A stretch of DNA of 64,000 bases from Sinotaia quadrata (taxonomy: Eukaryota > Mollusca > Gastropoda > Architaenioglossa > Viviparidae). The stretch lies in NCBI GenBank assembly GCA_028829895.1, contig CM054181.1:100676360-100740359 (forward strand). Reading direction: 5' to 3'. This document shows, piece by piece, positions 24,501 to 37,259 of the stretch (position 1 is its first letter; every line of letters starts with the position of its first letter). Both the position numbers and the translations under genes were made by a program. The notes beneath the pieces were generated by a model. It saw only the letters and a program-made list of their open reading frames with translations. It made no database searches and had not been told where the DNA came from.

Positions 24501-24882
24501 TATTGGTTTTCTTCAAAGAATTAAAATATGAAAAGTGAATGTACAAAGAAGAAATGTCTTATTACAACTTAAAAAAAAAAAATTACTATCGAAACGATAC
24601 ACAGCCAGCTTTCAAGACCTTATTATTAATTCTCTCAGAAAATTGCAGAATAAACATGTTGGAAATATAAAAGAAGTAATATTAAAGTGCGCTAAATATT
24701 ATTTAAAATAAGGTTGTGAAACATCTTTTTACTTCACCTAAATACAGCAAGTCTCAGGTGTCTGTATACTCTACTACTACCGCTACACATTGAACACAAA
24801 GTTGCGCTTACACATTGCTTGCTTCTTGCACACGACACAAGACATCGTGTACCTATGGTTGAACACAACAAGCAGTACTCAC

Positions 24883-25086
24883 GACATATCCTCCGCAATT
24901 GACGTCATAATCGTAACTATTGATGGGCGTCCCATGTCCATATCTCCATAAACTTGACCGAGTGGGTGGTTCGACCATGCGTGACCCCCCGTACGTGCAT
25001 CCAGCGAGGAGAAGAGAGGAAAGAATTCCTAAAACCAAGCTCCTGTGTAAAAAGTGTCCGCCTGCTGAACGTTCGGTCTTAGACAT
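24883..25086 (-). CDS. AA15 LPMO-like secreted protein, exon 1 (signal peptide and N-terminal domain)
   Basis: First coding exon of a four-exon gene: join of 25086-24883, 15424-15281, 11281-11041 and 6788-5605, giving 590 codons plus stop. It encodes residues 1-68. Residues 16-29 form a hydrophobic signal-peptide core (SLVLGILSSLLLAG) after a 15-residue N-region, so the product should be secreted. The mature start then shows the AA15 signature: RMVEPPTRSSLWRYG, then NCGGY. Known family role: copper enzymes that oxidatively cleave chitin or cellulose, with the first histidine after the signal peptide binding copper. Here no histidine lies between the signal peptide and the PP motif; the sequence reads CTYGGSRMVEPP. 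The exon ends at a strong donor (GTC|GTGAGT) in phase 0. The chosen ATG is the only one ahead of the signal core. A TTTCAG acceptor-like site 53 bases upstream (exon edge near 25139) suggests a 5'UTR intron. Family assignment is strong; loss of catalysis is inferred. Confidence 0.88.
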
Positions 25087-25139
25087 GTTGTCCGGTTACC
25101 AGATTGAATGCAAATATTTGAAATGTTTCGCAGACAGCC

Positions 25140-27200
25140 CTGAAACAAAGCGCAAACTACGACGTCATCGATATAAAAAGAAGAAATAAATTTACAGTCA
25201 AGGCGCTATTCTCAGGCATATTTATTTGAGTTTAGTATAAAGACCTTTTATTTTCATTTAATGCAATGTTCTACTAGAGCACTCAAACTTATAGGATTAA
25301 GAGCAGAGTGGCAGCTATACCAATTGAAAACAGTTTTAGTAACACTGAACTTTTTTCTGTTTGTATGTGTGTGTATGACCAGATAATTATAATTATTGTT
25401 TTTCCTAACTGAATCTTCGATCAGGAAATAGCATGCTGATGGTTCTGAGGTTGTCAATGGCTTGTCCATTGGTTTTCGAAGAGATTCGGTTTAATCATAA
25501 CGGGAAACATGTAGCTTTTTGTCACCACTAGGCATTACTACCATTATTATTATTATTATTATTATTATTCTATTGATGACGACGATGATGGTGGTGGTGG
25601 TGGTGGTGTCGACGACGATGGTGGTGATTGTGATAATGATGGTGGTGGAGTAGAAGTGGTAGTAGTGGTAATGCTGATGGCGGTGGTGACGATCATGATT
25701 CTGATGATCACGACGACGATGATGGTGTAAATACATTAGTCGTGATCAATGTTCTTTGTAACGGGTAAAACACTCAGAACGACGGAGCTTGAAGATGTTA
25801 ATTTTGTTATTGAATTTCAATGTTTTCTTAATTATATCCATTCGTTTTTTGATTACATCTCATTTTACTCACCAAATAACATTTGGTTTTATGACAACAC
25901 CTGCATAGTCAAGAAACTGAATACATTTCAGATTCATAGATCTAACACGAGATTTTGTATGAAGTTTTTTCACTGAGTTGCTGTTTGTTTCGCCTTCAAT
26001 TACAATATTTTAAGGAAACATTCTTCATTTCCATGAATGGCCTAAATCTCGGAACAAATTACAAAATGGAACAGGTATGCAATCGACAAAAGCAGCCAGG
26101 TTAATAGATGCCGACAATTACTGAACTGTCACAGTTACGCGTGCTAAAGATAAATTGACGAGAAAGGAAACATAAGTTTTCGTGATAAATCCCTGTCAGA
26201 CTACTTGTCAAGTTGACACGTTGAAACGAATGAAGCTGATTGCGTCTTTATATACTTGGACAAACCTTGATTGCATTTGCAGTAGTGCTAGAGTAGTCTG
26301 ACCAGAGCCTTTCAAAATATTCTAGCACGGATGCGCATAGGATAAACTTAAAAGTGCGATCCAGCAGAATTCAAATATATGCTAGACTCAGTGTCACGTG
26401 ACTACTCGAGTTAAAAGAACATAAAGCTTATTCTTCCCGACATTAACCTTGTGCGTCTTATGTGATGTTTTGATTGTTGAAACACTTTTGCTTTTAAAGG
26501 TCAGACAGCAAAAGTTTGCTGCATACGTACAGCGTACGACTGAAAATGTACACGGAACAGACCTGACGAAATGTTTATTCTTAATCAGATATAAGTATGA
26601 CCTTAATGAGTTGAATGAAATATCGAAATTACAAAATATTGACACACGATTTATGCCCCTTCTGGCGTGTCAGGCAAACTAGATGTAATATGTTCATCAA
26701 ATAGAAAAATGTCAAGTTACTTACCTGAGTATTGTTAATTTTTCAATCGTAATTTACTCTCAAAGAATGCCACACACATACAAATTCAAATCCCCGTGTT
26801 CTTTATGTTCGGAGAACAAGGCTCTGACTACACCCACACTAGATGCGGTCATAGGGCTGAAGCCCGTCAACCTGTCTTGGATCTCGTTATCATAATCTTC
26901 TCGCCACTAAGCTGAGAAGACGAGACCAACATACTTGTGGAGTACGCATGCGCAGAGAATCTACTGACAAGTTGCCTTAATTTATGAGGGGTGAGAATAG
27001 GACTGAAGTGAAAAAACTGAAACTGGTTTTCAGCACATGAGTTTGTAAATTCTGGGCGCTGTGGGACCTGCCAAAAATACTTTTGTACGTAACTTTACAT
27101 ACTTCTTGACACTCGGAAAATTTGAAATTAACCTTGTTGCGGCGGTTGCCTCGGGTTATTTCAGTTCTGTCTCTTTCATTGTCCTCTTCCATTCAGAAAC
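25140..27200. other. upstream region of the AA15-like gene
   Basis: Contains the presumed promoter and 5'UTR of the minus-strand gene, plus a trinucleotide-rich tract at 25540-25730 (ATT, then GAT/GGT repeats). Open frames here have no recognised domain. No clear TATA or initiator could be chosen. Confidence 0.45.
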
Positions 27201-27204
27201 CAAT

Positions 27205-27356
27205 TTAACGTTTCATTATATAACCTTATTCATTAATTCCTAATAATTCGTAATTTAGCCATTCATTATATAACTTTATTCATTAATTCCTAATAATTCG
27301 TAATTTAACCATTCATTATATAACCTTATTCATTATTTCCTAATAATTCGTATAAG
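27205..27356 (+). repeat. about 50-bp unit, three copies
   Basis: TTCATTATATAACCTTATTC then ATTAATTCCTAATAATTCGT, repeated. Confidence 0.92.
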
Positions 27357-27544
27357 GAACTTGTCATTGCGGGTGATTGCACGGAACGAATGAATGATAA
27401 TATTTTGTGATTGGAAAAGATAGAGAAGAGGTCTTGTTCCGGAAGAAAAGTTAAGAACTCATTTATATTTTCTGTGTCATACACACACGTGACATCCTCG
27501 AGTTTTTCCTGCATGTCATGTCTGGATGTACAAACTCTTTCTTT

Positions 27545-27554
27545 CTCTCTCTAA

Positions 27555-27589
<35 letters not shown>

Positions 27590-27850
27590 CAACATACATA
27601 AAAACACAAGTTTACACGTAAGTCGGCAACCTCTCCCACACATGCACACGCACAAACACAACAAACATAAGTACACTCTCTCTCACATACACACGCACGC
27701 ACAAGCACAGCAATACAAACACAAGCACAGCAAACATAAGTACGCTCTCTATCACATACGCACGCACGCACGTATGTAAGTACAAATAAAACTCTCGCTC
27801 TGTCTCTATCTCCCGCGCGCAAACACACACACACACACACACACACAGAA
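27545..27850 (+). repeat. CA-rich block with two (CA)n runs
   Basis: (CA)n at 27557-27585 and 27823-27846 enclosing irregular ACACAC/CACGCA and CTCTCT text with a duplicated ACAAACATAAGTACRCTCTC segment. Confidence 0.9.
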
Positions 27851-28778
27851 TAGAAACATGTATGAATGAATGAAAGGATAAGATAGAGTTCAAATTCTTC
27901 TATTCCTTTTACAATTAAAGTAACTATTTAAAAAGCGTCTGTTACGCTGGAATAGATCGCGAGAATTGTGATGTATAGGAGTCGATAGAATTTTTATGAT
28001 GTATACGGATCGAGAGGATTGTTGTGATGTATAGATGTGCCAGAGTTGGAATAAACAACTCAGGTGAAGAATATGCTAGAACTTGCTGAAGCAATCCAAA
28101 CTAGTTTCAAGCAGATGAGTACTCGACTAATAGTTCACTTGTTTACTAGTAGTCTCTCTTCATCCATTGCGGAAGGACCGAACGTTAATTGTTAAGACGT
28201 TAAGAAAATTCTATATTCTAATCACTTTGATTTTGACAGAACCCTAGTATGGTCATAAAGGCAATCATTAGCTTATGGTAAATTAACTGACTGATAAAGA
28301 AAGCATGGACTTAGGAATATTTCATGCATGTTTCTTATTGATCTATGATTTAAATTGGAGAATGTTTAAGTAACTGAACCATTATTTCTAATTCACTAAT
28401 TTGACTATGTTGTACATTATACTTGTGAACTTTGATCAATTTTATATTTCTTATGCTGCGTGTGTCGTGGGCAAATGAATATTGTTGCAGGATTTGTAAC
28501 TTGAGAATGTGTATAAGGGAGAAAGAGTTTAGAGATGAAATATGTCTGAGATTTAGTGGTCCTTAATTTGACTTTTTTTCTTGTTTTATAGCCTCGTATC
28601 ACTTCGGACTACATGACTACTGTATTCTACCAGATAACATTGGTGTGTATCCAACATTATCATCAAACTTATCAGTAAACTTGTTGCTTTAAGTTGATTC
28701 CTGTGAATTCCATTCGAGAGCCAATACAGAGAAAATGGAGGCTTGAGTTTGGTCTCAAAACTTCTTGAAGATTATTTT

Positions 28779-28960
28779 GAACACTCCCTGTGGTGTGCTT
28801 AGTAGCACACATAAAAATTCTAGAACACTCCATGTGATGTACTTAGTAGCACACATAAAAATTCTAGAACACTCCCTGTGGTGTGCTTTGATAATGCATA
28901 CGAAGTTCTGGATGATTCTCCAAAGTGTGCTTTGTGAGCGCATCGAAGATTCTGGAACAG
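28779..28960 (+). repeat. about 44-bp unit, four copies
   Basis: GAACACTCCCTGTGGTGTGC then TTAGTAGCACACATAAAAAT, with later copies diverged. Confidence 0.88.
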
Positions 28961-29119
28961 TTGTAACCTGGGGTATGTTGGACCATCATAAATAAGAAAG
29001 AAAGTGACTTGTTGCAAACCAGGTGATTGTGAACATGTGCTAGTGACAGCTGTCATCATTGGAAAGGTCATGTATATTGATTCTAATTATCTCTCTAAAA
29101 TCCACTCTCATTTCTAGGA

Positions 29120-29226
29120 CGAATTATATCTATGAACTTGATTATATAAATATATATTAATTTGACTGCTGATGTCTATGAACTTGATTATATATAAATA
29201 TATATTAATTTGACTGCTGATGTCTA
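29120..29226 (+). repeat. two-copy 48-bp duplication
   Basis: TCTATGAACTTGATTATATA then TTAATTTGACTGCTGATG, twice. Confidence 0.88.
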
Positions 29227-29483
29227 TGCTAGGATGTACTGAACGAGTGACTAGCGTTAATCAAACTTTGCTGTGAAGTGATATAAATGCCGACGATCTT
29301 TTGATTATATTCAATATTGTATATTTGATTGTTCATTTAATAAATTGATTAACCTTCTTGTACATATTATAACTTATGTTGGAGTAATAGTGGGTTAATG
29401 GGGGTTCGTTAAATATAAATAAAAAGCAGAATTTTATTACTCCTTTTAAAAGAAGTTTCCACCCGCAAAACATTATGTGACAG

Positions 29484-29645
29484 TGTGTAAGGAGTAGAGT
29501 TTTACGACACCCTTATAATCATTGTGTAAGGAGTAGAGTTTTACGACACCCTTATAATCATTGTGTAAACTGTAAGGAGTAGAGTTTTACGACACCCTTA
29601 TAATCATTGTGTAAGGAGTAGAGTTTTACGACACCCTTATAATCC
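29484..29645 (+). repeat. about 39-bp unit, four copies
   Basis: GTGTAAGGAGTAGAGTTTTA then CGACACCCTTATAATCATT. Confidence 0.94.
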
Positions 29646-29939
29646 GCTAAGTGAGAGATATGCTGATCTTGTGTGAGAATTATTAATAACTATAAATTAA
29701 GATTATCGATCACTTGTAATTAGTTATGTGTAAAGAACAAACAAATATAATAACGAGTGAAGTGTGCCCAGAGGCGTCACACCACAGGGGGGGCAACATT
29801 TCTGATGACTACAAGTTCATCTCGTTTTCAATGAACTTTCAATGTGTAATTAATTATTTACATTTCATTCTGATCTAGAGTAATTAAAATTTCTCTAATT
29901 TATTTACCTGAGTTACCGGATATTTCTTGTGGCATCAAT

Positions 29940-30036
29940 GCTCTATGTTCAATTAGGAATGAAAAAGTTAAACTAGTTTAAACCATTGTCTCTATGTTCC
30001 TTTAGGAATGAAAAAGTTAAACTAGTTTAAACCATT
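29940..30036 (+). repeat. two-copy duplication, about 55 bp
   Basis: TTAGGAATGAAAAAGTTAAA then CTAGTTTAAACCATTG appears twice. Confidence 0.88.
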
Positions 30037-30149
30037 GTTTTGCAATAAAATCTTTATGACACCAGTAATGACTGGTATCACCCAGGCAAAATAATAACAA
30101 ACCGATTTAGATAGTTGTGCGTACTTTAGGTTCATATAAATCGTGTTTT

Positions 30150-30440
30150 AGACGCAATCTGGGCGTATACGTCTTATTGACGTGTTTTTAGAGCAATCTG
30201 GACGTATAGCAGTCTTATTGACGTGTTTTTAGACGCAATCTGGACGTATAACAGTCTTATTGACATTTTTTTAGACGCAATCTGGACGTATAACAGTCTT
30301 ATTGACGTGTTTTTAGACGCAATCTGGACGTATAACAGTCTTATTGACGTGTTTTTAGACGCAATCTGGACGTATAACAGTCTTATTGACGTGTTTTTAG
30401 ACGCAATCTGGACGTATAACAGTCTTATTGACGTGGATCA
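30150..30440 (+). repeat. minisatellite, 42-bp unit, about 7 copies
   Basis: ACGTGTTTTTAGACGCAATC then TGGACGTATAACAGTCTTAT. The 42-base period (14 codons) makes a repetitive open frame that is not a gene. Confidence 0.95.
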
Positions 30441-31094
30441 ATAAAATCGTATTTTTAAAAATAAGCAAACATATATATATAAAAGTACTATTTATAAACT
30501 GTAATTATTTTTCATGTTTTAATAACAGACAACAGTAATGTTTTTTTCTCTGACAGATATAAGTTATATCAGGATATAATATATACCACCTTTACGCCTT
30601 TAAGTAAACATTTTGTTATTTAACATGAAATATTTTGCATTCCTCAAAATCGTATTCAAATATAAATTCTAACTCTAAATAGTAACAAATAATACAATGA
30701 AGTTGGGGGTGGGGGGAAAACTCTTTCAGATGTTGTTTGGAAATATGTATACTGTTCTCCTCAACATAAACGTCACAACAGTCATCAAAACATCACTATT
30801 AGTGTTTATTTTATACGGTCCAGACACCTGTAAATGAGTATGCAATTAGCAGACGCCAATCCCCAGTTGCTCTAAATAACTCCATTTGTTCAGTGGGGTG
30901 CAAACGATGAAGGGGGACATGCAGCCAAGGCACAGCTTGACATTTACTGCTCTCGCGACCACTGCACTTCTGTCATCTTTGAGCAATGCTGCGTGAATAT
31001 GTTTTTCCATACTTCCTGTACGTGATGCAATGTTCTGACGTCACTAGTGGACCTCCTGAGATTGCACAAGCTGTTACAATCGTTCACCGTTGTT

Positions 31095-31990
31095 AGTTCT
31101 AGAACCAGACGTGCACTGAATCATTCTAGTCTCTAGAGCCAGACGTGCACTGAATCATTCTAGTCTCAGAGCCAGACGTGCACTGAATCATTCTAGTCTC
31201 TAGAGCCAGACGTGCACTGAATCATTCTAGTCTCTAGAGCCAGACGTGCACTGAATCATTCTAGTCTCTAGAGCCAGACGTGCACTGAATCATTCTAGTC
31301 TCTAGAACCAGACGTGCACTGAATCATTCTAGTCTCTAGAGCCAGACGTGCACTGAATCATTCTAGTCTCTAGAGCCAGACGTGCACTGAATCATTTTAG
31401 TCTCTAGAGCCAGACGTGCACTGAATCATTCTAGTCTCTAGAGCCAGGCGTGCACTGAATCATTCTAGTCTCTAGAGCCAGACGTGCATTGAATCATTCT
31501 AGTCTCTAGAGCCAGACGTGCACTGAATCATTCTAGTCTCTAGAGCCAGACGTGCACTGAAACATTCTAGTCTCTAGAGCCAGGCGTGCACTGAATCATT
31601 CTAGTCTCTAGAGCCAGGCGTGCACTGAATCATTCTAGTCTCTAGAGTCTAGAGCCAGACGTGCATTGAATCATTCTAGTCTCTAGAGTCTAGAGCCAGA
31701 CGTGCACTGAATCATTCTAGTCTCTAGAGCCAGACGTGCACTGAATCATTCTATTCTCTAGAGCCAGACGTGCACTGAATCATTCTAGTCTCTAGAGCCA
31801 GACGTGCACTGAAACATTCTAGTCTCTAGAGCCAGGCGTGCACTGAAACATTCTAGTCACTAGAGCCAGGCGTGCACTGAAACATTCTAGTCTCTAGAGC
31901 CAGACGTGCACTGAAACATTCTAGTCTCTAGAGCCAGACGTGCACTGAAACATTCTAGTCTCTAGAGCCAGACGTGCACTGATTCATTGT
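31095..31990 (+). repeat. minisatellite, 34-bp unit, about 26 copies
   Basis: GTCTCTAGAGCCAGACGTGC then ACTGAATCATTCTA. The longest array in the window. Variants (GGCGTGC, GAAACATT) cluster toward the right. A GTCTAGA duplication adds a few bases to two copies. Confidence 0.97.
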
Positions 31991-32489
31991 AGCACTGTGG
32001 GGCCCAAACTATCAAATTTGCAATAATTTTAATGGGATGTTACTATAGTACAATTAGGTCATAGGTTTCAGATATATTTATATTTCAAAGTTATTGAACT
32101 GTGACCTAATTTTGGGTATGTAGCACATTACAACTTTGGGCACTAAAACAAGAGTTAATGTAAATACTGGACACAGGGCAGTTCAACAGGAATAGACTTT
32201 TTTACAATGCAATAATTTGAGATGAAATGTAGAATAAATGCAAAAATTTAAAGTTTTATTACAAAAATGTAAACATTATTTTTTTTCAAATTGACTAGAC
32301 TGAAAGAAGTCTGAATCACATTCGGGTATTTATTCAATCAATCGCTTCCTCCACCCCCAACCGTTCAGTTTTTTGTATATACTATTATTAATCTTTCTCT
32401 CTATATGTCTGAAATTAAAAGAATTTATTATATAACACAAATATTTTTTCAAGCACTACACATGATATTGCCTGAAACAATTTTGGTTT

Positions 32490-32592
32490 TTGGTCAAGCA
32501 AAGTCAAACGCCACGTTTTAATAGTTATTGTCAGTAGACTGCAAGCAAAGTCAAACGCCACATTTTTACAGCTATTGTCAGTAGACTTCTGC
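32490..32592 (+). repeat. two-copy 48-bp duplication
   Basis: GCAAAGTCAAACGCCACGTT then TATTGTCAGTAGACT, twice. Confidence 0.9.
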
Positions 32593-32962
32593 TTGTACAA
32601 GATGCATCGACCTCTTTTAGGCAATGTAAAATTTCACACTTTTGAAGGATATGCTCTCATCTTTTTCCTTGGACAAGGTTGTGGTGGTGGTGTCTTAAAG
32701 TCTTTTTCAAATGGTGGCCGGCCACAGTAAATTTAATCAAGGCTGGTGCAACACTACCTTGAAACTTTTTATGGTTCCTTACATCCGTCTTGGGAAATTT
32801 TTTTTGATAACAGTCCTCTTGTAGAGAAGCCAAACTAGTGCAATTTTCACACTGAAACAAAAGATCTGCTTGTACCATCATACTGATCACAATGGGTATC
32901 GATATGTTGCACAAATGTTGTTCATTAGATCTCTTCTGATATCTGTTAAAAGTGGATGTTTT

Positions 32963-32965
<3 letters not shown>

Positions 32966-33027
<62 letters not shown>

Positions 33028-33030
33028 TTA
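32966..33030 (+). repeat. (CT)n then (CA)n microsatellite
   Basis: About 24 CT units followed by about 6 CA units. Confidence 0.97.
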
Positions 33031-33544
33031 TATGAAATATTACCAGATTATTTATTAAAACTGAGTAAAATAAAACTTTGAGCGAGTCACATGATTTGAA
33101 TATGTTGTCTTGGAAAGAAATGGTTGGCGATGTATTAACTTCATATACACATATTTGTTATGGCGTTGGAAAGTTTAAATATATATGAGAAATAATCTTA
33201 GCTGCCATTCGGCGTTTCTGTTTCGTGTATGTATCTTGATTTATACTGACAATTATTCTCATTACTCATACCATTTTGAAAGTTATTAACGTTACTTTAA
33301 TTATTTTTTATTTGTACAAGGAAGTAGGCGGGTCTCTGTTTAACATTAGATGGCATCCTTGTCGCCGTTGTAGTTTTTGTAAGGTTATTTGCTGGAAGTT
33401 GGTTCTTTACAATGAACGATCAATCACAGGCCTGTCGCGTGTTCTTCGTTGTCTTGTAATTGTGCATGTGATTTCCCGTCTAGCGTCCAGCGTCAAGCAC
33501 TCATAAAACGCATGCATGTTTACCAGACAATGATTCACTGTACA

Positions 33545-33930
33545 CGAATGCTAAAGATGACATTCGTGTTGCAGTTGCCGGGTAGAGTTCAAATGTCAGT
33601 GTGTGAAGTGTCAAGCAACTAAAAAACATAAGCATGCCCACCATACAATGATACAGCGATTGCCTACAACGTCATTTTCATGCTGGACTTACTTGTGGGT
33701 GTAGTAGTTCAGACGTCATTGTGTATGCACGCTTCCCCTATAATGATATCGCGAATGACATGATAATGACGTCATTTTCAAGCTGAACTTGCTTGTAGTA
33801 GTTCAGACGTCATTGTGCGAACGACAAACATGCACATTTCCCCTATAATGATATCGCGAATACCTGTGAGAATGACGTCATTTTCAAGCTGAAATTTCAA
33901 GGTGCAGTTCAAATATCACTGTGACAACTT
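33545..33930 (+). repeat. imperfect array, roughly 110-130-bp unit, four copies, with CRE palindromes
   Basis: Repeating order: GTAGTTCAGACGTCATTGTG, then CCCCTATAATGATATCGCGA, then AATGACGTCATTTTCAAGCT. The 12-bp palindrome AATGACGTCATT occurs in at least two copies. Confidence 0.85.
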
Positions 33931-34404
33931 TTCAATGTGAAGCTGCTGTTCAAACCGTAATTAATCAAATACTTCATTTAGCTTCACCTAAAGTCCTAAG
34001 CGATAGCTTCTTGGTTTGAAGTTATAATGCCTAGTTTTCCAAAACTGTTTTCCGACCGAGTTTCAAATCAGAATCTTACAAGAGTTGATTATATTAAATT
34101 GAACACTGCAGTATAGAAAATATAGTTAACACGATGTCTGATTCTTGACCTATAATGAAATAGCAACATGATGTGTTATCAATATGGCATATTCATTTAA
34201 ATAATTGTTTGTGCGTTACGTGTTTGGTTGTTTTAGTTTTATTTTACAGAAATGTTGGGAGAAATGCGATAAATAAATGATAGTATCGCTGTTTTTCTTT
34301 ACGAGCACTGAATTTCTTGTTGGAATTTCATTTGACAAACATCACAGTGGTCAGATTGGATCAGCCGCAAGTCACACTCGATTATGCGGACATAGATTCT
34401 ATAA

Positions 34405-34830
34405 AGTTCTATATTGAAGAGCCTTTTACCATCAAATAATACACACAGTTCTATATTGAAAAACCTTTAACTTTCAAATAATACACAAAGTTCTATATTG
34501 AAAAACCTTTTACCATTAAATAATACACAAAGTTCTATTATTGAAGAACCTTTTACCATCAAATAATACACACAGTTCTATATTGAAGAACCTTTTACCA
34601 TCAAATAATACACAAAGTTCTATATTGAAAAACCTTTAGCATTCAAATAATACACAAAGTTCTATAGAAAAACCTTTTACCATTAAATAATACACAAAGT
34701 TCTATATTGAAGAACCTTTTACCATCAAATAATACACAAAGTTCTATATTGATGAATATTTTACCATCAAATAATGCACAAAGTTCTATATTGAAAAACC
34801 TTTTACCATCAAATGATGCACTAAAATTAT
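34405..34830 (+). repeat. minisatellite, 42-bp unit, about 10 copies
   Basis: AAAGTTCTATATTGAAAAAC then CTTTTACCATCAAATAATAC, with small indels. Confidence 0.94.
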
Positions 34831-35369
34831 ATATTTAAGAAATGTGACCATCATTATATATAATACTCGTGCAACATTTCTCATTAGAATCAGAATTACT
34901 AAAAACTAACACTTGTATTCCATTCATTAACAAATAATGCCTAACATTGTAGCGTTTGAACATTAGTTTTAACATTTTTATTTTAAGAAAAGTGTATAAT
35001 TTTTTTTGGCAAACCCCATAACTTCACATATAAAGTAGTAATAAATTGTAACTTAACTGCCTACATATCTGCGAGCTGCATAATGTACAAAGTACTAAAG
35101 ACAAAGTTAAGAATGTAAATCAATGTAATCAGTCAATAAAAACGGGGTTTATTTTCCTTTCTTAATCTTTTTCTTAATGTTATGTAGGTGATTAAAAGTT
35201 GAAAGATTCTCATAACGTTTCCTATAGTGTTAGAAATGAGTTGTGTTGATGAAAAGCGACCCAGATACTAGTAAACAAGAAAGGACCCCCAAGCAAGACA
35301 CTTAATCTAGTAATACATGCTTACTTTATAAGAAAGTCTATGGCGAACAAAAACTAGCTGACAAGGTAG

Positions 35370-35610
35370 ATCAGGTATATTTAAATAAGTCATTTTATAA
35401 AAATAAGCCATTAATTATCATGGGCCATACGTATATTTAAACAAGCCATGAATTATTACCAGCAACGTGTTTTAAATAAGCCATTAATTATCATGGGCCA
35501 TAGGTATGTTTAAATAAGCCATTATCATAGGCTACTGGCATGATTAAATATAATTAATTATCATGGGCCACTGGCGTGATTAAAGTAATTAATTATCATG
35601 GGCCATTTCA
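35370..35610 (+). repeat. degenerate array, about 40-bp unit, six copies
   Basis: TAAATAAGCCATTAATTATC then ATGGGCCATAGGTATGTT, in varied forms. Confidence 0.8.
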
Positions 35611-36114
35611 CTATTTAGCGAACATTGCGCTTTGGGGCTCTTTAAGTGTTTGAAGTGCCCCGTGCTATCATGATAAGTCAAATCAATACAAAAGAAAATA
35701 CAATGTCAATTCAAGGAGTTGTTTTCATTGCTGACAATGGACTTTTGCTGCGATAGAAAGGAGGGACTGACTTCCGCTTACCATCACACCCCTAGCTCGA
35801 GAGACGGATTAAATGACGTAAAGAGATACTTTACGCTGACAGGAGCGGTGGAAAGGGACGAGGATTAGGCGAGACAGTACGCATACAACTGTGATCACAA
35901 AGCTGGCTGGAATGTGGTCAGAAAAACATTCTACCATCGTGACTGGCAAAAAGAGTCAAATTTTCATTAGAACCATAATAATGAAAATTTCACGAAAAAT
36001 AATTCTCTCTTACAGTGTTGAGAGTTAAACAGGACTAAATAAATAATTTTATGTTCTATTGATTTATTTTGAGGGAAATAGGATTGTACTAATCGTTTCT
36101 CAACAGATTCTAAC

Positions 36115-36340
36115 CCAGCCTTCCTCAACCTTTTAAACCTGGATGAACCCTTGATATAATTTTCTGGCCTGAAGGAACTCCTGCATGAAAATTACTATAT
36201 CAACGAAGTTTCTAAACTATTTTAAGTTATTAAAAAATGCTCTGATTTCGAGAAGGTAAGTTTAGTTCCTCCTTCTCCGCTAATCCTTGTGTTACATTTG
36301 CATTAATTTCAAACATACATGTAGCAATTCATAAATTTTA
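36115..36340. mobile_element. possible hAT-like element end
   Basis: CAGCCTTCCTCAACCTTTTA followed by GATGAACCCTTGAT and GAAGGAACTCC resembles a hAT terminal region (CAGxxxTTCTCAACCTTTT... with GGAACC/GAACCC text). No partner end or target duplication was found, so it may be truncated. Confidence 0.35.
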
Positions 36341-37041
36341 TTTTATGGAATGACTTGATATGGTCATTTTGAAAGCAGAAAGGGGGGGGGGGGGGGGGAG
36401 ACAAAACGAAAACCTTTCCATTTTGTTGTTCACGATACTGAATTTCATCATTTCGGGAGCTGGGCTGGGCTAGCCGAGAATCTACACGCTCGACTCCAGA
36501 AAGTTGTGCAGTCGTATATTCAAAACTGACGAATTTCGAAATTTATTCGCTAGTGTAACCTGCCATTTTGTGGCGCTTTGAAATTATAAATTTTGAATCT
36601 TTAAATTTCTTTTGTAATGCTTCAAAGTAGTTCTGTTTAATTGCGGCACAAAATCTAAGTGAATATCAGAGTTATCTTCTGACATATTTTCCTTGTCTGG
36701 AAATATCTGTCGAGAGCTATAAAAGAGGTAGAGATTAGTTCTAAAGAAGACAGTGTAAACCCTCGAGCTGGTTTTCGATCCATCGACCGGCCATTTTAAT
36801 TGTTGTCAATATATATCAAGATGTTCAGTAAAGAAATATATTTTAAAAAATAAAATATCTGTATTTATATTTACTCTTCAATCTTTCTTTAGTTTTGAGC
36901 CATTGAGTGATTTATGTGTGCTTACACATTCCTCTGAACCCCTAAATGGTCATCTGAAACATTTCCAAGGGTTCAGTTTGTACATCTGCCAAATGGTATA
37001 TAATTCATCTGAATTCAGTTGCATTGTGTATACTACCGAGA

Positions 37042-37254
37042 ATGCATTGCGCCGCGTTCCTGTTAGTTATCACTGTCATATTGTGTTACGAATTTGTGAA
37101 TGCAAAAAATCAGACGAGAGTTAAGATGGTAACATTTAATCAAAACATGCCTATTATTATTATTATTAAGGCTTCTGAATCGACCATAGATGGAATTCAG
37201 CCTGTCCTACGATTAAAACAAGTTAACTTCTGTAATTGGTGTACTTTTTTTTTA
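37042..37254 (+). CDS. possible signal-peptide exon, uncertain
   Basis: ATG at 37042 opens MHCAAFLLVITVILCYEFVN followed by AKNQTRVKMV, a textbook-looking signal peptide with a likely cleavage after VNA. A TATATAA at 36997 and an initiator-like TCAGTT at 37015 lie just upstream. Beyond residue 30 the frame runs into an (ATT)n repeat (Ile run) and stops, so if real it is either a short secreted peptide of about 70 residues or a first exon with a donor near ATG|GTAACA at 37128. No family recognised and no downstream partner exon found. Confidence 0.25.
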
Positions 37255-37259
37255 TAGAG

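Noticed and set aside
25491..25736. His/Thr/Ile-rich minus-strand frame
   Set aside because: Derived from trinucleotide repeats (ATT, GAT, GGT).
30223..30444. Open frame with a 14-residue repeat (FLDAIWTYNSLIDV)
   Set aside because: The repeat is the 42-bp minisatellite. Only the repeated portion is open.
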